From NCBI RefSeq assembly GCF_011601265.1, contig NZ_JAAOLX010000010.1:62001-126000 (forward strand): a stretch of DNA of 64,000 bases. The letters run 5' to 3'. Below the pieces are notes generated by a model. The model saw nothing but the letters and a program-made list of their open reading frames with translations. It was not told where the DNA came from and did not search any database. The position numbers and the translations under genes were made by a program. Within the stretch, counting starts at the first letter, position 1, and each line of letters begins with the position of its first letter. Below are positions 8,231-18,272 of this stretch, in pieces. This stretch comes from Iodobacter violaceini (GTDB lineage: Bacteria > Pseudomonadota > Gammaproteobacteria > Burkholderiales > Chitinibacteraceae).

Positions 8231-9217
8231 ATGCAAAAGAATAAATACGCAACAGGAATTATGTGCTGCCTGGGTGCAACCCTTTCGTGGGGGGCCATGT
8301 TCCCGGTAATGAACGATGCTTTAAAATATATGGATCCATTTACCTTTACGGCATTACGTTATTCAATTGCCGCAATTGCCTTTATTGCCTTGCTTGTTTT
8401 TCGTGAAGGGAAACAATCATTATCTTTAAAGGGAGAGCGCTGGGGCTTAGCCTGGTTATTTGGCTCAGCCGGTTTTGCAGGTTTTGGATTTTTAGTCTTT
8501 CTGGGGCAGCAGCTGGCGGGTGAAGGCGGTGCACTTACCGCGTCGATTATGATGGCGACCATGCCCATGCTTGGCTTATTTGTAATCTGGGGCTTGCGTA
8601 AAGTTCGCCCGCCCTTGTTTTCATTCGGTTTTATTCTGATGTCATTTATTGGCGTACTGCTGGTCATTACCAAGGGTGATATTCATTCGGTATTAGCCGC
8701 ACCATCCAGCTATAAAGCCAATGTGCCTTTGATCTTGGGTGCTTTATGCTGGGTCTTTTACACTGTTGGCGCTTCTTATTTTCCAAAATGGAGCCCATAT
8801 CGTTACACCGCAATCACAACCATTCTTGGCCTGACTACTGTTTTTGCTGTGGATATTGTTCTGATGTCGCTGGGTATGATTCCAGCTCCAACCCTTGCCG
8901 CAACTTTTAAAGTCGCTCCTCATCTGATCTATATGGCTTTAATTGCTGGTTTTGTAGGCGTGCTGTGCTGGAATATCGGCAACAAGATTATTACCCCGGT
9001 AAACGGCGTACTGTTTATGGATGTTGTGCCTATCACCGCATTTACGATCTCTACCATCAGCGGTGTGATTCCTGATTCGATGCAAGTGGCTGGAGCATGC
9101 ATCACTGCAGTTGCCTTACTCCTGAATAATTTGTATCAGCGCCGGATGTTAAAAAAACAAGCTGCTGCTGCATCATTTACCCCTCAGGCAGGCCTTGCTG
9201 CACAAGCTGCACGATAG
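8231..9217 (+). CDS. EamA/DMT-family transporter
   Basis: A 328-residue inner membrane protein with about ten hydrophobic segments arranged as two EamA halves (GATLSWGAMFPVMND near the start, GALCWVFYTVGASYFPKW at the start of the second half). DMT carriers of this type usually export amino acids, amines or small metabolites. TTGGAG precedes the ATG. It has its own promoter, which carries the element also found before the HDO gene, and is followed by a terminator, so it is a single-gene unit. I infer that it exports the product of the pathway or a toxic intermediate. Confidence 0.88.
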   Translation: MQKNKYATGIMCCLGATLSWGAMFPVMNDALKYMDPFTFTALRYSIAAIAFIALLVFREGKQSLSLKGERWGLAWLFGSAGFAGFGFLVFLGQQLAGEGGALTASIMMATMPMLGLFVIWGLRKVRPPLFSFGFILMSFIGVLLVITKGDIHSVLAAPSSYKANVPLILGALCWVFYTVGASYFPKWSPYRYTAITTILGLTTVFAVDIVLMSLGMIPAPTLAATFKVAPHLIYMALIAGFVGVLCWNIGNKIITPVNGVLFMDVVPITAFTISTISGVIPDSMQVAGACITAVALLLNNLYQRRMLKKQAAAASFTPQAGLAAQAAR

Positions 9218-9235
9218 TTATGTCTGACCATAAAA

Positions 9236-9266
9236 AAGGCGGCTCCAGCAGGAGCCGCCTTTTTTT
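9236..9266 (+). terminator. Rho-independent terminator after the EamA gene
   Basis: Stem GGCGGCTCC / GGAGCCGCC, loop AGCA, followed by seven Ts and preceded by As. The remaining 400 bases up to 9676 are AT-rich, with no gene or repeat I can recognise. Confidence 0.92.
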
Positions 9267-9676
9267 ATTTTATTTTCAACCATGAAATGGTCCGGCTGTA
9301 AGTTTTTATTTTTCAAGCTGATTTTGTAAGAATCTTTTATTTATAAATGGTAAATAAAAGTACAAACCGCACGGAACTTAATCCTCCTTCCCTCCTCAAA
9401 ACGCAGAGACGCCGATCCTTCTGCCGCGATTTAATTGCTTACTGACAAACAAGACATAAAACATTTAGCAAGGTTACGTTTTGCTTAATATAAAGCACAT
9501 TTCAATTGAAAAGATGACGTTGTACTTTTAAAAAAACTGAAATAACTATTTTTTTTAAAAATTGTAAGCAAGGCAGCAAAAGCGGTATTAATTTTTACCG
9601 CCTTCATATTCAAGAAGTAAATTATTCATAAAATACCACGCCCCCCCCTTGGCTATTTTATTAATGGAGAATTCAT

Positions 9677-10540
9677 ATGCCTCCTTTAGTTGCATTAAAA
9701 CACCGTGATGGCGTAATCAATGTTCCTCAAGGCACATTAAATGACTGGCCAATGGCACAATTTGCCAGCACAAAAGACCGGGGGATCGTTGTTAAAGCCT
9801 TGGGTCTGGAGCTGACCAGCGCTTTTCTGGCTGTGTTTGATGCCCACACCCGGCAAATTATTGGTGAAGAGGCATTATTACGGGCCAGTATTCGCCGTAA
9901 AGCACTGTCTGCCGCAGATGTATTTAAAAGCGCACAGGGAGGCGATTGCCTGGTTGAATTTGACCGGCTCTGCCGCAGCCTGCACTTAATGAACCACCTG
10001 GCAGGCAGCAATACACAGCGCACGCTGTTTTTAAATGTTTACCCGGAGCTGCTGATGTCTTCCGGCACACCGCATATCGAGGCGTTTGAGCGCATTCTGC
10101 AAGATCAGGGCTTAAGCCCCGCCGATATTGTGCTGGAGGTATTTGAATCAACGATTCCGCCAGGGCAAACCACCCAGCTGGCGCATGCGATTAAAAACTA
10201 TCGTGCGCGCGGTTATAAAATTGCGATCGATGACTATGGCTTTTTAAACAGTAATTTAAACCGCCTGCTGACACTCAGCCCGGAAATTGTAAAACTTGAT
10301 CGCGTGGTGATGGATACCGTCAGTAAAGAAGCCGCTCCCAAAGCACAACAATTGCTATGCCAGTTTGTGGAACGCTTGCACGGTATGGGCAGCCAGGTTG
10401 TTATCGAAGGGATTAATAATGCAGAGCAACTGGCACTTGCACAAGATAGCGGAGCCGATATGCTGCAAGGCTATTTTTTAAGCGAACCCCGTTATTTAAA
10501 TAATGAAAACTTTGTAAATGTTGTGACAGCTCAAAGCTGA
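9677..10540 (+). CDS. Stand-alone EAL-domain protein, copy 1
   Basis: A 287-residue protein with a roughly 45-residue N-terminal extension and one EAL domain. Retained: E65-A-L, N120, E154, D185-D186, K206, E244 and Q264. Altered: the substrate-loop motif FQPIF reads FLAVF, loop 6 lacks GTGYS (DDYGFLNSN instead), and the second glutamate of EGVE is N. It is therefore either a weak c-di-GMP phosphodiesterase or a c-di-GMP binding protein. TGGAGAA precedes the ATG. It is followed 96 bp later by a sulfate-binding protein; a second such pair lies downstream. The link to sulfate uptake is by position only. Confidence 0.88.
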   Translation: MPPLVALKHRDGVINVPQGTLNDWPMAQFASTKDRGIVVKALGLELTSAFLAVFDAHTRQIIGEEALLRASIRRKALSAADVFKSAQGGDCLVEFDRLCRSLHLMNHLAGSNTQRTLFLNVYPELLMSSGTPHIEAFERILQDQGLSPADIVLEVFESTIPPGQTTQLAHAIKNYRARGYKIAIDDYGFLNSNLNRLLTLSPEIVKLDRVVMDTVSKEAAPKAQQLLCQFVERLHGMGSQVVIEGINNAEQLALAQDSGADMLQGYFLSEPRYLNNENFVNVVTAQS

Positions 10541-10636
10541 CAACATAAAAATGGAATATAAAAACAACAAATAATTCTTTTTAAATATATAAAGTCCACC
10601 ATTAGACTGAGCCTCAACTACTACAGGGGCTCAACC

Positions 10637-11629
10637 ATGAAAATCATCGCCAGCTTAATTCTTAGCCTTGCTGCCAGCAGCGTTTTCGCAGCTTCAGTTG
10701 AAATCCTTAATGTTTCCTACGATCCGACCCGAGAGCTTTATCAGGATTACAACAAGGCCTTTGCCAGCTACTGGAAGAAAAAAACTGGCGATGACGTCAC
10801 TGTACGTCAATCACACGGAGGCTCGGGCAAGCAGGCCCGCTCTGTGATCGATGGTTTACAAGCCGATGTTGTAACTTTGGCCCTGGCTTACGATATTGAT
10901 GAGCTCAACAGCCAAGGACAATTACTTGCGCCCAACTGGCAGAAAAAATTACCAGACAATGCCTCGCCTTACACTTCAACCATTGTGTTTCTGGTGAAAA
11001 AAGGCAACCCAAAGGGCATTAAAGACTGGGCAGATCTGATCAAAGCCGATGTAAAAGTCATCACACCTAACCCTAAAACCAGTGGCGGCGCTCGCTGGAA
11101 TTACCTGGCCGCATGGGGCTGGGCCAAGAAAACCTACGGCTCGGACGATAAAGCCCGCGACTACGTGCAAAAATTATTCAAAAACGTTCCGGTACTGGAT
11201 ACCGGCGCACGCGGCTCCACCACCACCTTTACCCAGCGCGGTATTGGCGATGTGCTGATTGCATGGGAAAACGAAGCCGAACTCGTTGTAAAAGAAGTGG
11301 GCAAAGATAAATTTGAAATCGTAGCCCCAAGCTACTCAATCAAAGCCGAACCACCTGTGGCCGTAGTAGATAAAGTGGTGGATAAAAAAGGCACGCGCAA
11401 AGTGGCCGAGGAATATCTGAAATACCTCTACTCCAAAGAGGGGCAGGAAATCATCGCACAAAACTACTACCGTCCTATCGACCCGGCAACCGCAGCCAAA
11501 TACGCCCATCAGTTCCCGAAAGTAACGCAATTTGATATTGACGATGTATTTGGCGGCTGGACCAAAGCGCAAAAAACCCATTTTAGCGACGGCGGTACGT
11601 TTGACCAGATTTATCAGCCGGGTAAGTAA
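10637..11629 (+). CDS. sbp: Periplasmic sulfate-binding protein, copy 1
   Basis: A 330-residue solute-binding protein with a signal peptide ([18 protein letters not shown], cleavage near residue 18). The mature part shows the Sbp/CysP family features: [11 protein letters not shown] near the start, [20 protein letters not shown], and [18 protein letters not shown], which contacts the sulfate. It would deliver sulfate or thiosulfate to the CysTWA permease encoded 2.7 kb downstream. It resembles copy 2 closely, and each is preceded by an EAL gene, so the pair arose by duplication. A MITE-like element follows the gene. Confidence 0.93.
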   Translation: MKIIASLILSLAASSVFAASVEILNVSYDPTRELYQDYNKAFASYWKKKTGDDVTVRQSHGGSGKQARSVIDGLQADVVTLALAYDIDELNSQGQLLAPNWQKKLPDNASPYTSTIVFLVKKGNPKGIKDWADLIKADVKVITPNPKTSGGARWNYLAAWGWAKKTYGSDDKARDYVQKLFKNVPVLDTGARGSTTTFTQRGIGDVLIAWENEAELVVKEVGKDKFEIVAPSYSIKAEPPVAVVDKVVDKKGTRKVAEEYLKYLYSKEGQEIIAQNYYRPIDPATAAKYAHQFPKVTQFDIDDVFGGWTKAQKTHFSDGGTFDQIYQPGK

Positions 11630-11684
11630 GTACAAGCACGCCAGAGTGGTGCATCTTTTGTCGGGCGGGTGAAACTCCATACCC

Positions 11685-11995
11685 GCTTAGCAAATTGTTT
11701 TTTATTAGCAAATTGCGAAAAGCGCAGTAACCGCGTTCTCTGCATAGGGCTTTTTATACCCCCTTGAAACACGCCGGAGCGAGGAACAAGCGGGGTGGGG
11801 TAGTGTCGTCAATTCGTGTTTGAGCGAAGCGAGTCGACACAACGCCGCTGTCCGCAGCGCTGAGGCCTTCGTGTTTCGTGGGGTGGCCTTCTTTCGCTTC
11901 CTTTCTTGGCCACACATGAAAGGAAGGTCCAGCGGGACGCCCGCACCTAAATTAATGCGCCGAAGGCACTAACATTGCTTTTAGGTTTGCTTAGC
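11685..11995. mobile_element. MITE-like dispersed element, copy 1
   Basis: About 311 bp, beginning GCTTAGCAAA and ending TTTGCTTAGC, which are near-perfect terminal inverted repeats. The interior matches copy 2 at 20317-20614 over long stretches, for example GGTCCAGCGGGACGCC, GAACAAGCGGGGTGG and GCCGAAGGCACTAA. No transposase is encoded. A minus-strand frame inside it has a counterpart in copy 2 but looks like a by-product of the repeat. It separates the two EAL-Sbp modules. Confidence 0.7.
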
Positions 11996-12106
11996 ACACA
12001 CAGGGTTTCACCCGCTCTAAGATGATTCAAAACTTGCAAGCGCACGGTCATTTCCATAACACGCCTCACATTGATATGCATAAGCCCCACTAGAAAAGAG
12101 CACACC

Positions 12107-12934
12107 ATGCCAGTCCCAGTCCATCATGCCAGCGGCACTTTGCATGTGCCGGAAGATACCCTCGCCGATTGGCCAAGTGCCCAGTTTGCCTGCACTCAGG
12201 AACGCGGCATCGTGGTGAAGGCGCTGGGGCTGGAGCTTACCAGCGTATTTCAGCCTATTTTTTCAGCAGACGCTGAAACCATCATCGGCGAAGAAGGCTT
12301 GCTGCGCGCCAGCATTCGCCGCAAAGCCATTTCGCCTGCCGATGTATTTAAAAGCGCCGCCCGTGGCGAATGCTTAGTCGCCTTTGATCGCCTGTGCCGC
12401 AGCCTGCATTTAATGAACCACCTGGCAGGGCCGCAAAAAAGCAAAACGTTATTTCTGAATGTTCACCCCGAGCTGCTGATTGCCGTTGAAAAACAGCACG
12501 GCGAAGCATTTGAGCGCATTTTGCAGGATCAGGGCTTAAAGCCTGCCGATGTGGTACTGGAAATACTTGAATCAGCCATTCCTGACGCGCAAGAATCCGA
12601 TCTGACCCACGCAGTACAAAATTACCGCCAGCGTGGCTACCGGATTGCGATTGATGATTACGGCCAGAAAAATGCCAATCTCTGCCGCCTGCTGTCTTTA
12701 TCGCCAGATATTGTAAAACTGGACAAAGTATTAATTCACGCCACAGATAACAATAGCAAGGCGCAGCGATTGCTTGGCCAGCTGGTTGAAATGCTGCATG
12801 GGCTGGATAGTCAGGTTGTAATCGAGGGCATAGAAAGCGCCGGGCAACTGGCCATCGCGCAAGAAAGCGGTGCTGATTTCTTTCAAGGATATTTTCTGGC
12901 AGAGCCCAGATATTTACACAGTTTAGTTATTTAA
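12107..12934 (+). CDS. Stand-alone EAL-domain protein, copy 2
   Basis: A 275-residue paralog of the EAL protein at 9677. ATG 12107 aligns with the start of copy 1 and has AAAAGAG upstream, so the 12-residue longer frame from 12071 was not used. It keeps FQPIF and the catalytic glutamate, although the motif reads EGL instead of EAL (E63). It also keeps the DD pair in DDYGQKN, the KLD lysine and EGIES with both glutamates. Like copy 1 it lacks the GTGYS of loop 6. It appears less degraded than copy 1 and may still hydrolyse c-di-GMP. It is followed 79 bp later by the second sulfate-binding protein. Confidence 0.88.
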   Translation: MPVPVHHASGTLHVPEDTLADWPSAQFACTQERGIVVKALGLELTSVFQPIFSADAETIIGEEGLLRASIRRKAISPADVFKSAARGECLVAFDRLCRSLHLMNHLAGPQKSKTLFLNVHPELLIAVEKQHGEAFERILQDQGLKPADVVLEILESAIPDAQESDLTHAVQNYRQRGYRIAIDDYGQKNANLCRLLSLSPDIVKLDKVLIHATDNNSKAQRLLGQLVEMLHGLDSQVVIEGIESAGQLAIAQESGADFFQGYFLAEPRYLHSLVI

Positions 12935-13013
12935 ATAACACTCAATAGTCTTTGTGAAACTTAACAAAACCGGTAAAAATCGACGCTATCTGACACACAG
13001 CCTGGAAATAGTC

Positions 13014-14015
13014 ATGCGTCTTAAGTCTCTGCTCGCCGCCATTGCCCTCAGCACCACCCTGCCCGCCTTTGCCGACAGCACACTCCTCAATGTGTCTTAT
13101 GACGTGATGCGGGATTTTTACAAAGATTACAACCCGGCCTTCGCTAAATACTGGAAAGCAAAATCAGGCGAAGACATCACTCTGCAAATGTCACACGGCG
13201 GCTCCAGCAAACAAGCCCGCTCAGTGATCGACGGCCTGCAAGCGGATGTGGTGACGATGAATCAGCATAATGATATCGATGCTATCGCGGATAAAGCCAA
13301 GCTATTACCCGCCGACTGGGTCAAGCGCCTGCCTGATGACGCCGCACCTTTTACCAGCTTACAAGTGCTGATCGTTCGCAAGGGCAACCCTAAGGGCATT
13401 AAAGACTGGAATGATCTGACCAAACCCGGCGTTGGCGTGATCGTGCCTAATCCTAAAACCTCGGGCAATGGCCGCTACACCTATCTGGCCGCATGGGGCT
13501 ATGCCGCTAAACTGCCGGGTGGAAACGATGCAAAAGCGCGTGAATTTGTAGCCAGCGTATTTAAAAACATTCCTGTACTGGATGCCGGTGGCCGCGCTGC
13601 CACCACCACCTTTATGCAGCGCCAGATTGGCGATGTGCTGGTGACCTTTGAAAACGAAGCCGAAATGATTGCCAAAGAGTTTGGCCGTGGCAATTTTGAA
13701 GTGGTTTACCCCAGCGTATCCATCGAAGCCGAGCCCCCAGTGGCCATCGTCGATAAAGTGGTGGATAAAAAAGGCACCCGCAAACAGGCAGAGGAATATC
13801 TGAAATACCTGTGGAGCCCGGTTGGCCAGGAAATTGCCGCGCAAAATTACCTGCGCCCAAGAGACAAAGCCATCGCCGCCAAATATGCCAAGCAACTCCC
13901 GGCCATTAAATTATTCGCCATCGAAGAATTCGGCGGCTGGCAAAAAGCCCAGAAAACTCACTTTGAAGACGGCGCAATTTACGACCAGATCGCAGCAGGC
14001 ATTGCTAAGCGCTAA
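13014..14015 (+). CDS. sbp: Periplasmic sulfate-binding protein, copy 2
   Basis: A 333-residue solute-binding protein. ATG 13014 gives a clean signal peptide (MRLKSLLAAIALSTTLPAFA) and has GGAA upstream; the longer frame from 12954 would bury it. Family features are [30 protein letters not shown] and PNPKTSGNGRYTYLAAWG. It lies directly before cysTWA, separated by a palindromic repeat, so it is the most likely partner of that permease. Confidence 0.93.
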   Translation: MRLKSLLAAIALSTTLPAFADSTLLNVSYDVMRDFYKDYNPAFAKYWKAKSGEDITLQMSHGGSSKQARSVIDGLQADVVTMNQHNDIDAIADKAKLLPADWVKRLPDDAAPFTSLQVLIVRKGNPKGIKDWNDLTKPGVGVIVPNPKTSGNGRYTYLAAWGYAAKLPGGNDAKAREFVASVFKNIPVLDAGGRAATTTFMQRQIGDVLVTFENEAEMIAKEFGRGNFEVVYPSVSIEAEPPVAIVDKVVDKKGTRKQAEEYLKYLWSPVGQEIAAQNYLRPRDKAIAAKYAKQLPAIKLFAIEEFGGWQKAQKTHFEDGAIYDQIAAGIAKR

Positions 14016-14021
14016 GTCATT

Positions 14022-14258
14022 TTTCAAAAAGATCTGCAGACACAGAGCTAGACGAGCACACAAAGAACACAGAGAAAACATTTTCTAAGGAAACGCTGAT
14101 CCATTCAGCTTCGTCATTCCCGCTCAGACGGGAATCCGGCATAACCTCTGGATCCCCGATAAAAACATTCGGGGATGACGGTTGAATCAATTTTTTACCT
14201 TGGGTTTTCTCTGTGTGCTCTGAGTTCTTACCGCTCTCTGTGTCTGCAGAAGTTTTCT
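14022..14258. repeat. Imperfect palindromic intergenic repeat, type II, copy a
   Basis: Outer arms AGATCTGCAGACACAGAG (14030-14047) and CTCTGTGTCTGCAGA (14235-14249) are inverted copies; inner parts repeat AACACAGAGAAAAC / GGTTTTCTCTGTGTG. A second element with a dRS3-like core is nested inside. Related units lie at 40600-40725 and, less well preserved, at 22462-22665. Confidence 0.75.
14116..14135. repeat. dRS3-like 20-bp repeat
   Basis: ATTCCC-GCTCAGAC-GGGAAT has exactly the ATTCCC-N8-GGGAAT form of the neisserial dRS3 repeat. It is followed by a second inverted repeat, ATCCCCGA / TCGGGGAT, around 14152-14177. Confidence 0.65.
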
Positions 14259-14289
14259 CCCGCTCCTAGCCAACCCCATCGGATTCACC

Positions 14290-15123
14290 ATGCGCTTCAA
14301 ACAGCCAAGCGTGCTGCCCGGTTTTAATTTAAGCCTTGGCTACACACTATTTTATTTATCGATCATCGTTCTGCTGCCGCTCTCGGCGCTGCTCATCAAA
14401 ACCAGTGCGCTCAGTTGGGAGCACTTTTGGCAGATTATCAGTGAGCCACGCGTAGTGGCTTCTTATAAACTGACTTTTGGCGCATCCCTGCTGGCAGCAC
14501 TGATTAATCTGCTTACCGGCCTGCTCGTTGCCTGGGTGCTGGTGCGCTATCATTTTTATGGCAAACGCTTTATTGATGCCATGGTCGATCTGCCTTTTGC
14601 CCTGCCAACCGCCGTGGCCGGGATTGCGCTGGCCACCATTTACGCGCCTAACGGCTGGATAGGCCAATATCTGGAGCCATTGGGTTTCAAGATTGCCTTC
14701 ACCCCCATCGGCATCGTGATTGCGCTGACCTTTGTCACCCTGCCATTTGTGGTGCGCACCGTGCAGCCGGTGCTGCAAGACTTGGAACACGAGCTGGAAG
14801 AAGCCGCCTGCAGCCTGGGAGCCACACGCTGGCAGATTTTTTACAAAGTGATCTTTCCTACCATCCTGCCAGCCTTGTTAACCGGCTTTGCGCTGGCCTT
14901 TGCCAGGGCAATTGGCGAGTATGGCTCGGTGATTTTTATCGCTGGCAATATGCCTTATGTTTCGGAAATCACCCCGCTGATGATTATTTCCAAGCTGGAA
15001 CAATACGATTATCTGGGTGCAACCGCGATTGCCGTGGTGATGCTGGTGGTGTCTTTTGCCCTGCTCTTATTAATTAACGGCCTGCAGTGGTGGGCAGCCA
15101 AACGACTGGGGAGACGCAAATAA
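14290..15123 (+). CDS. cysT: Sulfate ABC transporter permease CysT
   Basis: A 277-residue inner membrane permease with about six transmembrane segments and the EAA loop [20 protein letters not shown], which contacts the ATPase. It forms the channel of the sulfate/thiosulfate importer with CysW. The stop codon overlaps the cysW start by one base, showing tight coupling. A palindromic repeat, rather than a further gene, separates it from sbp copy 2. Confidence 0.95.
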   Translation: MRFKQPSVLPGFNLSLGYTLFYLSIIVLLPLSALLIKTSALSWEHFWQIISEPRVVASYKLTFGASLLAALINLLTGLLVAWVLVRYHFYGKRFIDAMVDLPFALPTAVAGIALATIYAPNGWIGQYLEPLGFKIAFTPIGIVIALTFVTLPFVVRTVQPVLQDLEHELEEAACSLGATRWQIFYKVIFPTILPALLTGFALAFARAIGEYGSVIFIAGNMPYVSEITPLMIISKLEQYDYLGATAIAVVMLVVSFALLLLINGLQWWAAKRLGRRK

Positions 15124-15992
15124 TGGCTTCAACAATTCAACGCTCCATTGTCACCACCGAAAGCCGCGCCGTGCGCTATCTGCTCACGGCTCTTGCCCTG
15201 CTGTTTATTGGCGTTTTTCTGGTGATTCCGCTGGCTTCGGTTTTTATCGAAGCGTTTCGCCAGGGCTGGCAGCTTTATCTGGCGGCACTTGTAGAGCCTG
15301 ATGCGGTACAGGCCATTAAGCTCACGCTGATCGTGGCGGCGATTTCTCTGCCGGCCAATCTGATTTTTGGTATTGCGGCCGCATGGTCAATTGCCCGCTT
15401 TGATTTTCGCGGTAAAAGCATTTTAACCACGCTGATTGATCTGCCGTTTTCGGTATCCCCTGTTGTAGCTGGGCTAATTTATGTGCTGATGTTTGGAGCA
15501 CAAGGCTGGTGGGGCCCCTGGCTGATTGAAAACGATTACAAAATTATCTTTGCCGTGCCGGGTATTGTGCTGGCCACGATCTTTGTCACTTTCCCCTTTG
15601 TCGCGCGCGAGCTGATTCCTCTGATGGAAGCGCAGGGCTCGGACGAAGAGCAGGCCGCCATCGTGCTGGGCGCATCCAGCTGGCAGATGTTCTGGCGGGT
15701 AACGCTGCCTAATATCAAATGGGGCCTGCTCTACGGCGTGATTCTGGCCAATGCCCGCGCCATGGGTGAGTTTGGCGCGGTCTCGGTGGTATCGGGCCAT
15801 ATTCGCGGCATGACCAATACTGTGCCGCTGCATGTAGAGATTCTTTACAACGAATACAACTTTGTCGGCGCATTCGCCTGCGCCTCGATCCTGGCTCTGC
15901 TGGCGCTGTTAACCCTTGCGGCAAAAAGCTATGTGGAATGGAAAAGCGAGCAGCAAGCTGCTACAGACCGTCGCCATGCGGTTGAGGAATAA
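15123..15992 (+). CDS. cysW: Sulfate ABC transporter permease CysW
   Basis: A 289-residue permease with about six membrane segments and the EAA-type loop [20 protein letters not shown]. It is the second channel subunit of the sulfate importer. I place the start at ATG 15123, overlapping the cysT stop in TAATG; the longer frame from 15087 would run inside cysT. Confidence 0.95.
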   Translation: MASTIQRSIVTTESRAVRYLLTALALLFIGVFLVIPLASVFIEAFRQGWQLYLAALVEPDAVQAIKLTLIVAAISLPANLIFGIAAAWSIARFDFRGKSILTTLIDLPFSVSPVVAGLIYVLMFGAQGWWGPWLIENDYKIIFAVPGIVLATIFVTFPFVARELIPLMEAQGSDEEQAAIVLGASSWQMFWRVTLPNIKWGLLYGVILANARAMGEFGAVSVVSGHIRGMTNTVPLHVEILYNEYNFVGAFACASILALLALLTLAAKSYVEWKSEQQAATDRRHAVEE

Positions 15993-16125
15993 ATCGGGGA
16001 GTCGGGAGTCGGGAAAGCTTAGCTTCCTGTACCGTCAAGTTAGTCCTTAGGATTTCTCATTGAAACCCCGTGCCCTCAGTGTTTCAAGAGTGGGTTTTGC
16101 TACGCAATATCAAAAGGCATTCAAT

Positions 16126-17175
16126 ATGAGTATCGAAGTCAAAAACATCGCCAAGCGTTTCGGGGCATTTACCGCGCTGGATAATCTGAATTTAGAAGTG
16201 AACTCGGGCGAGCTATTGGCACTGCTTGGGCCTTCGGGCTGCGGTAAAACCACACTGCTGCGGGTGATTGCCGGCTTGGAAACCCCGGATCAGGGGCAGA
16301 TTTTATTTCATGGTGAAGATGCTACGGATACCCATGTCAGAGAGCGCCAGGTTGGCTTTGTATTCCAGCACTACGCACTGTTCCGACATATGACGGTATT
16401 TGAAAATGTCGCCTTTGGCCTGCGTGTTCGCCCGAAGAAAACCCGCCCTTCCGAAGCCGTGATCAAAGAAAAAGTCCATGCCCTGCTCAATATGGTGCAA
16501 CTGGACTGGCTGGCAGACCGCTTCCCGGCTCAGCTGTCTGGCGGGCAAAGACAACGGATTGCGCTGGCACGCGCGCTGGCGGTAGAGCCTAAAGTATTGC
16601 TGCTGGATGAGCCATTTGGCGCGCTGGATACCAAGGTACGCAAAGAGCTGCGCCGCTGGTTACGCCGCCTGCACGATGAGATGCATATCACCAGCGTGTT
16701 TGTGACCCACGATCAGGAAGAAGCGCTGGAAGTAGCCGATCGCGTAGTGGTGATGAATAAAGGCCAAATTGAGCAGATTGGCACCCCCGAGCAGGTTTAT
16801 GACACCCCTGCCACGCCCTTTGTGTATCAGTTCTTAGGCGATGTAAATCTGTTCCACAGCCGTGTGCACGAAGGCTGGGCCGAGGTGGGCGGCGCGCGCT
16901 TTGCCGCACCGGATGCCAGCAATTCGGCGGCTACCGTTTATGTGCGCCCGCATGAAATTGATCTTTCCCGGCTGGAAAATTCATCTGCCATCGAAGGCAA
17001 AATAATCCATGTGCGCCTGCTGGGGGCAACAGTCAGGCTGGAAGTGGAAGTGGCCAATGCAGATATTGTAGAGGTAGAGCTTACACGGGAGCGGCAGCAA
17101 GAAGGACAATGGAAGACAGGTGAAACCGTATTCCTTACACCAAGAGAAGCCAGAGTCTATACACAGGCGGCATAG
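16126..17175 (+). CDS. cysA: Sulfate ABC transporter ATP-binding protein CysA
   Basis: A 349-residue ATPase that powers sulfate import. Walker [10 protein letters not shown], signature [15 protein letters not shown] and Walker [13 protein letters not shown] are intact, followed by a C-terminal regulatory/TOBE-like domain with [11 protein letters not shown] 16126 gives [13 protein letters not shown] and has AAAAGG upstream; the annotated frame from 16060 adds 22 residues unlike the family. It ends the cysTWA operon. Confidence 0.95.
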   Translation: MSIEVKNIAKRFGAFTALDNLNLEVNSGELLALLGPSGCGKTTLLRVIAGLETPDQGQILFHGEDATDTHVRERQVGFVFQHYALFRHMTVFENVAFGLRVRPKKTRPSEAVIKEKVHALLNMVQLDWLADRFPAQLSGGQRQRIALARALAVEPKVLLLDEPFGALDTKVRKELRRWLRRLHDEMHITSVFVTHDQEEALEVADRVVVMNKGQIEQIGTPEQVYDTPATPFVYQFLGDVNLFHSRVHEGWAEVGGARFAAPDASNSAATVYVRPHEIDLSRLENSSAIEGKIIHVRLLGATVRLEVEVANADIVEVELTRERQQEGQWKTGETVFLTPREARVYTQAA

Positions 17176-17276
17176 TTTCACGAGAATAAGCCATTAATTG
17201 GCTGACAAAGTAATGACTCCTTGCCCATGGCTTCTGACAGAGCTAGGGTAAAGAGTCATCATGCTTCGTTCAGATC

Positions 17277-18272
17277 ATGCTACTCGAACCTGTTTGGAAT
17301 ACTGAAAATCACTGGGTTGCCCTGCGCGTCCATGCTGATGGCGCGCAGCTTGCTTTGCTGGCCCCTATGCTGGCTGACTCTTCGCTGGCAAAACTACCCT
17401 GCTTATGGGAAAGCGCCGATGGCTTACTCCCCCCTGACTTACCCGGGCACCACCCCTATGTGGTGCTCCTCAATAATAATGAGCTGCCACTGCCTTCCCC
17501 TCAGACAGGGCGCAGATTACTCACCGCCCCCAGCGAAGACCCAGGCCTGATTTGTGGCATCACCACGTTGCCCAGCCAATTACCCCCCAAAGTATGGCTA
17601 ACTGGCACCTGGCTGCTTGCGCCACAAAAAACCGATGGTCGCCCCAACCCCAGCAAGCCGGTATTACTTGAATTACTGGGGCTGATCACCAGCGATGCCG
17701 ATACCCCGGCCATTGAAAAGGTGATTGCCAAAGCACCTCAACTGGTTTTTAGCTTATTAAGGCTGGTAAATTCTGTGGCAGTGGGTGGGGGTGCTCATGC
17801 CGAAAGCTTGCGGCAAGCGATTGCTATTTTAGGCAGACGCCAGCTGCAACGCTGGTTGCAGCTTTTGCTCTATGCAGAGCAATTTGGCAGCGACAGCGGC
17901 ACACCGCCGCTGCTGCTATTGGCCGCCTTGCGCGCCAAGCGGCTGGAAAGCTGGGCGGGCAGCGATGCACTGCCCAATATCAAGCCCGATGCCGCTTTTA
18001 TGGCGGGAATGCTGTCTTTACTGGACCGCCTGTTTGGCCAGCCGCTTGCTGAGATTCTGAATCCGCTGCCGCTCAGTCCTGAGCTAAGCGCGGGCTTACT
18101 CGCTGCAGAAGGCCCCATCGGCAATGCCATTAAAGCCCTTGGCGCTATTGAGGCGGCAGACAACACACTGCTTGCCAGCCTGCTGCCAGATACCCACTCT
18201 GCCAACTGGCTGCAATCTGAAACCAACGCCTGCCACTGGGTCAGAAAATTACTGGCGTCAGGTGATGCATGA
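17277..18272 (+). CDS. HDOD-domain protein with a decayed EAL-like N-terminus
   Basis: A 331-residue signalling protein. From about residue 125 it carries an HDOD domain (LLELLGLITSDADTPAIEKV, then LVFSLLRLVNSVAVGG). The first 120 residues look like a collapsed EAL domain: LEPVWNTENHWVALRV corresponds to the RQPIFD start, and LTGTWLLAP to the GYFFARP end, with the catalytic core missing. This follows the architecture of the EAL-HDOD (YuxH-type) family in a shortened, surely non-catalytic form. It overlaps the following PAS-GGDEF-EAL gene by 4 bp, so the two are translated together and probably act in one c-di-GMP pathway. No clear ribosome site precedes the ATG. Confidence 0.75.
   Translation: MLLEPVWNTENHWVALRVHADGAQLALLAPMLADSSLAKLPCLWESADGLLPPDLPGHHPYVVLLNNNELPLPSPQTGRRLLTAPSEDPGLICGITTLPSQLPPKVWLTGTWLLAPQKTDGRPNPSKPVLLELLGLITSDADTPAIEKVIAKAPQLVFSLLRLVNSVAVGGGAHAESLRQAIAILGRRQLQRWLQLLLYAEQFGSDSGTPPLLLLAALRAKRLESWAGSDALPNIKPDAAFMAGMLSLLDRLFGQPLAEILNPLPLSPELSAGLLAAEGPIGNAIKALGAIEAADNTLLASLLPDTHSANWLQSETNACHWVRKLLASGDA

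Noticed and set aside
11705-11917. 70-codon minus-strand frame inside the MITE-like element
   Set aside because: It and its counterpart at 20318-20563 share a stretch only because the DNA repeats; no sign of coding selection.
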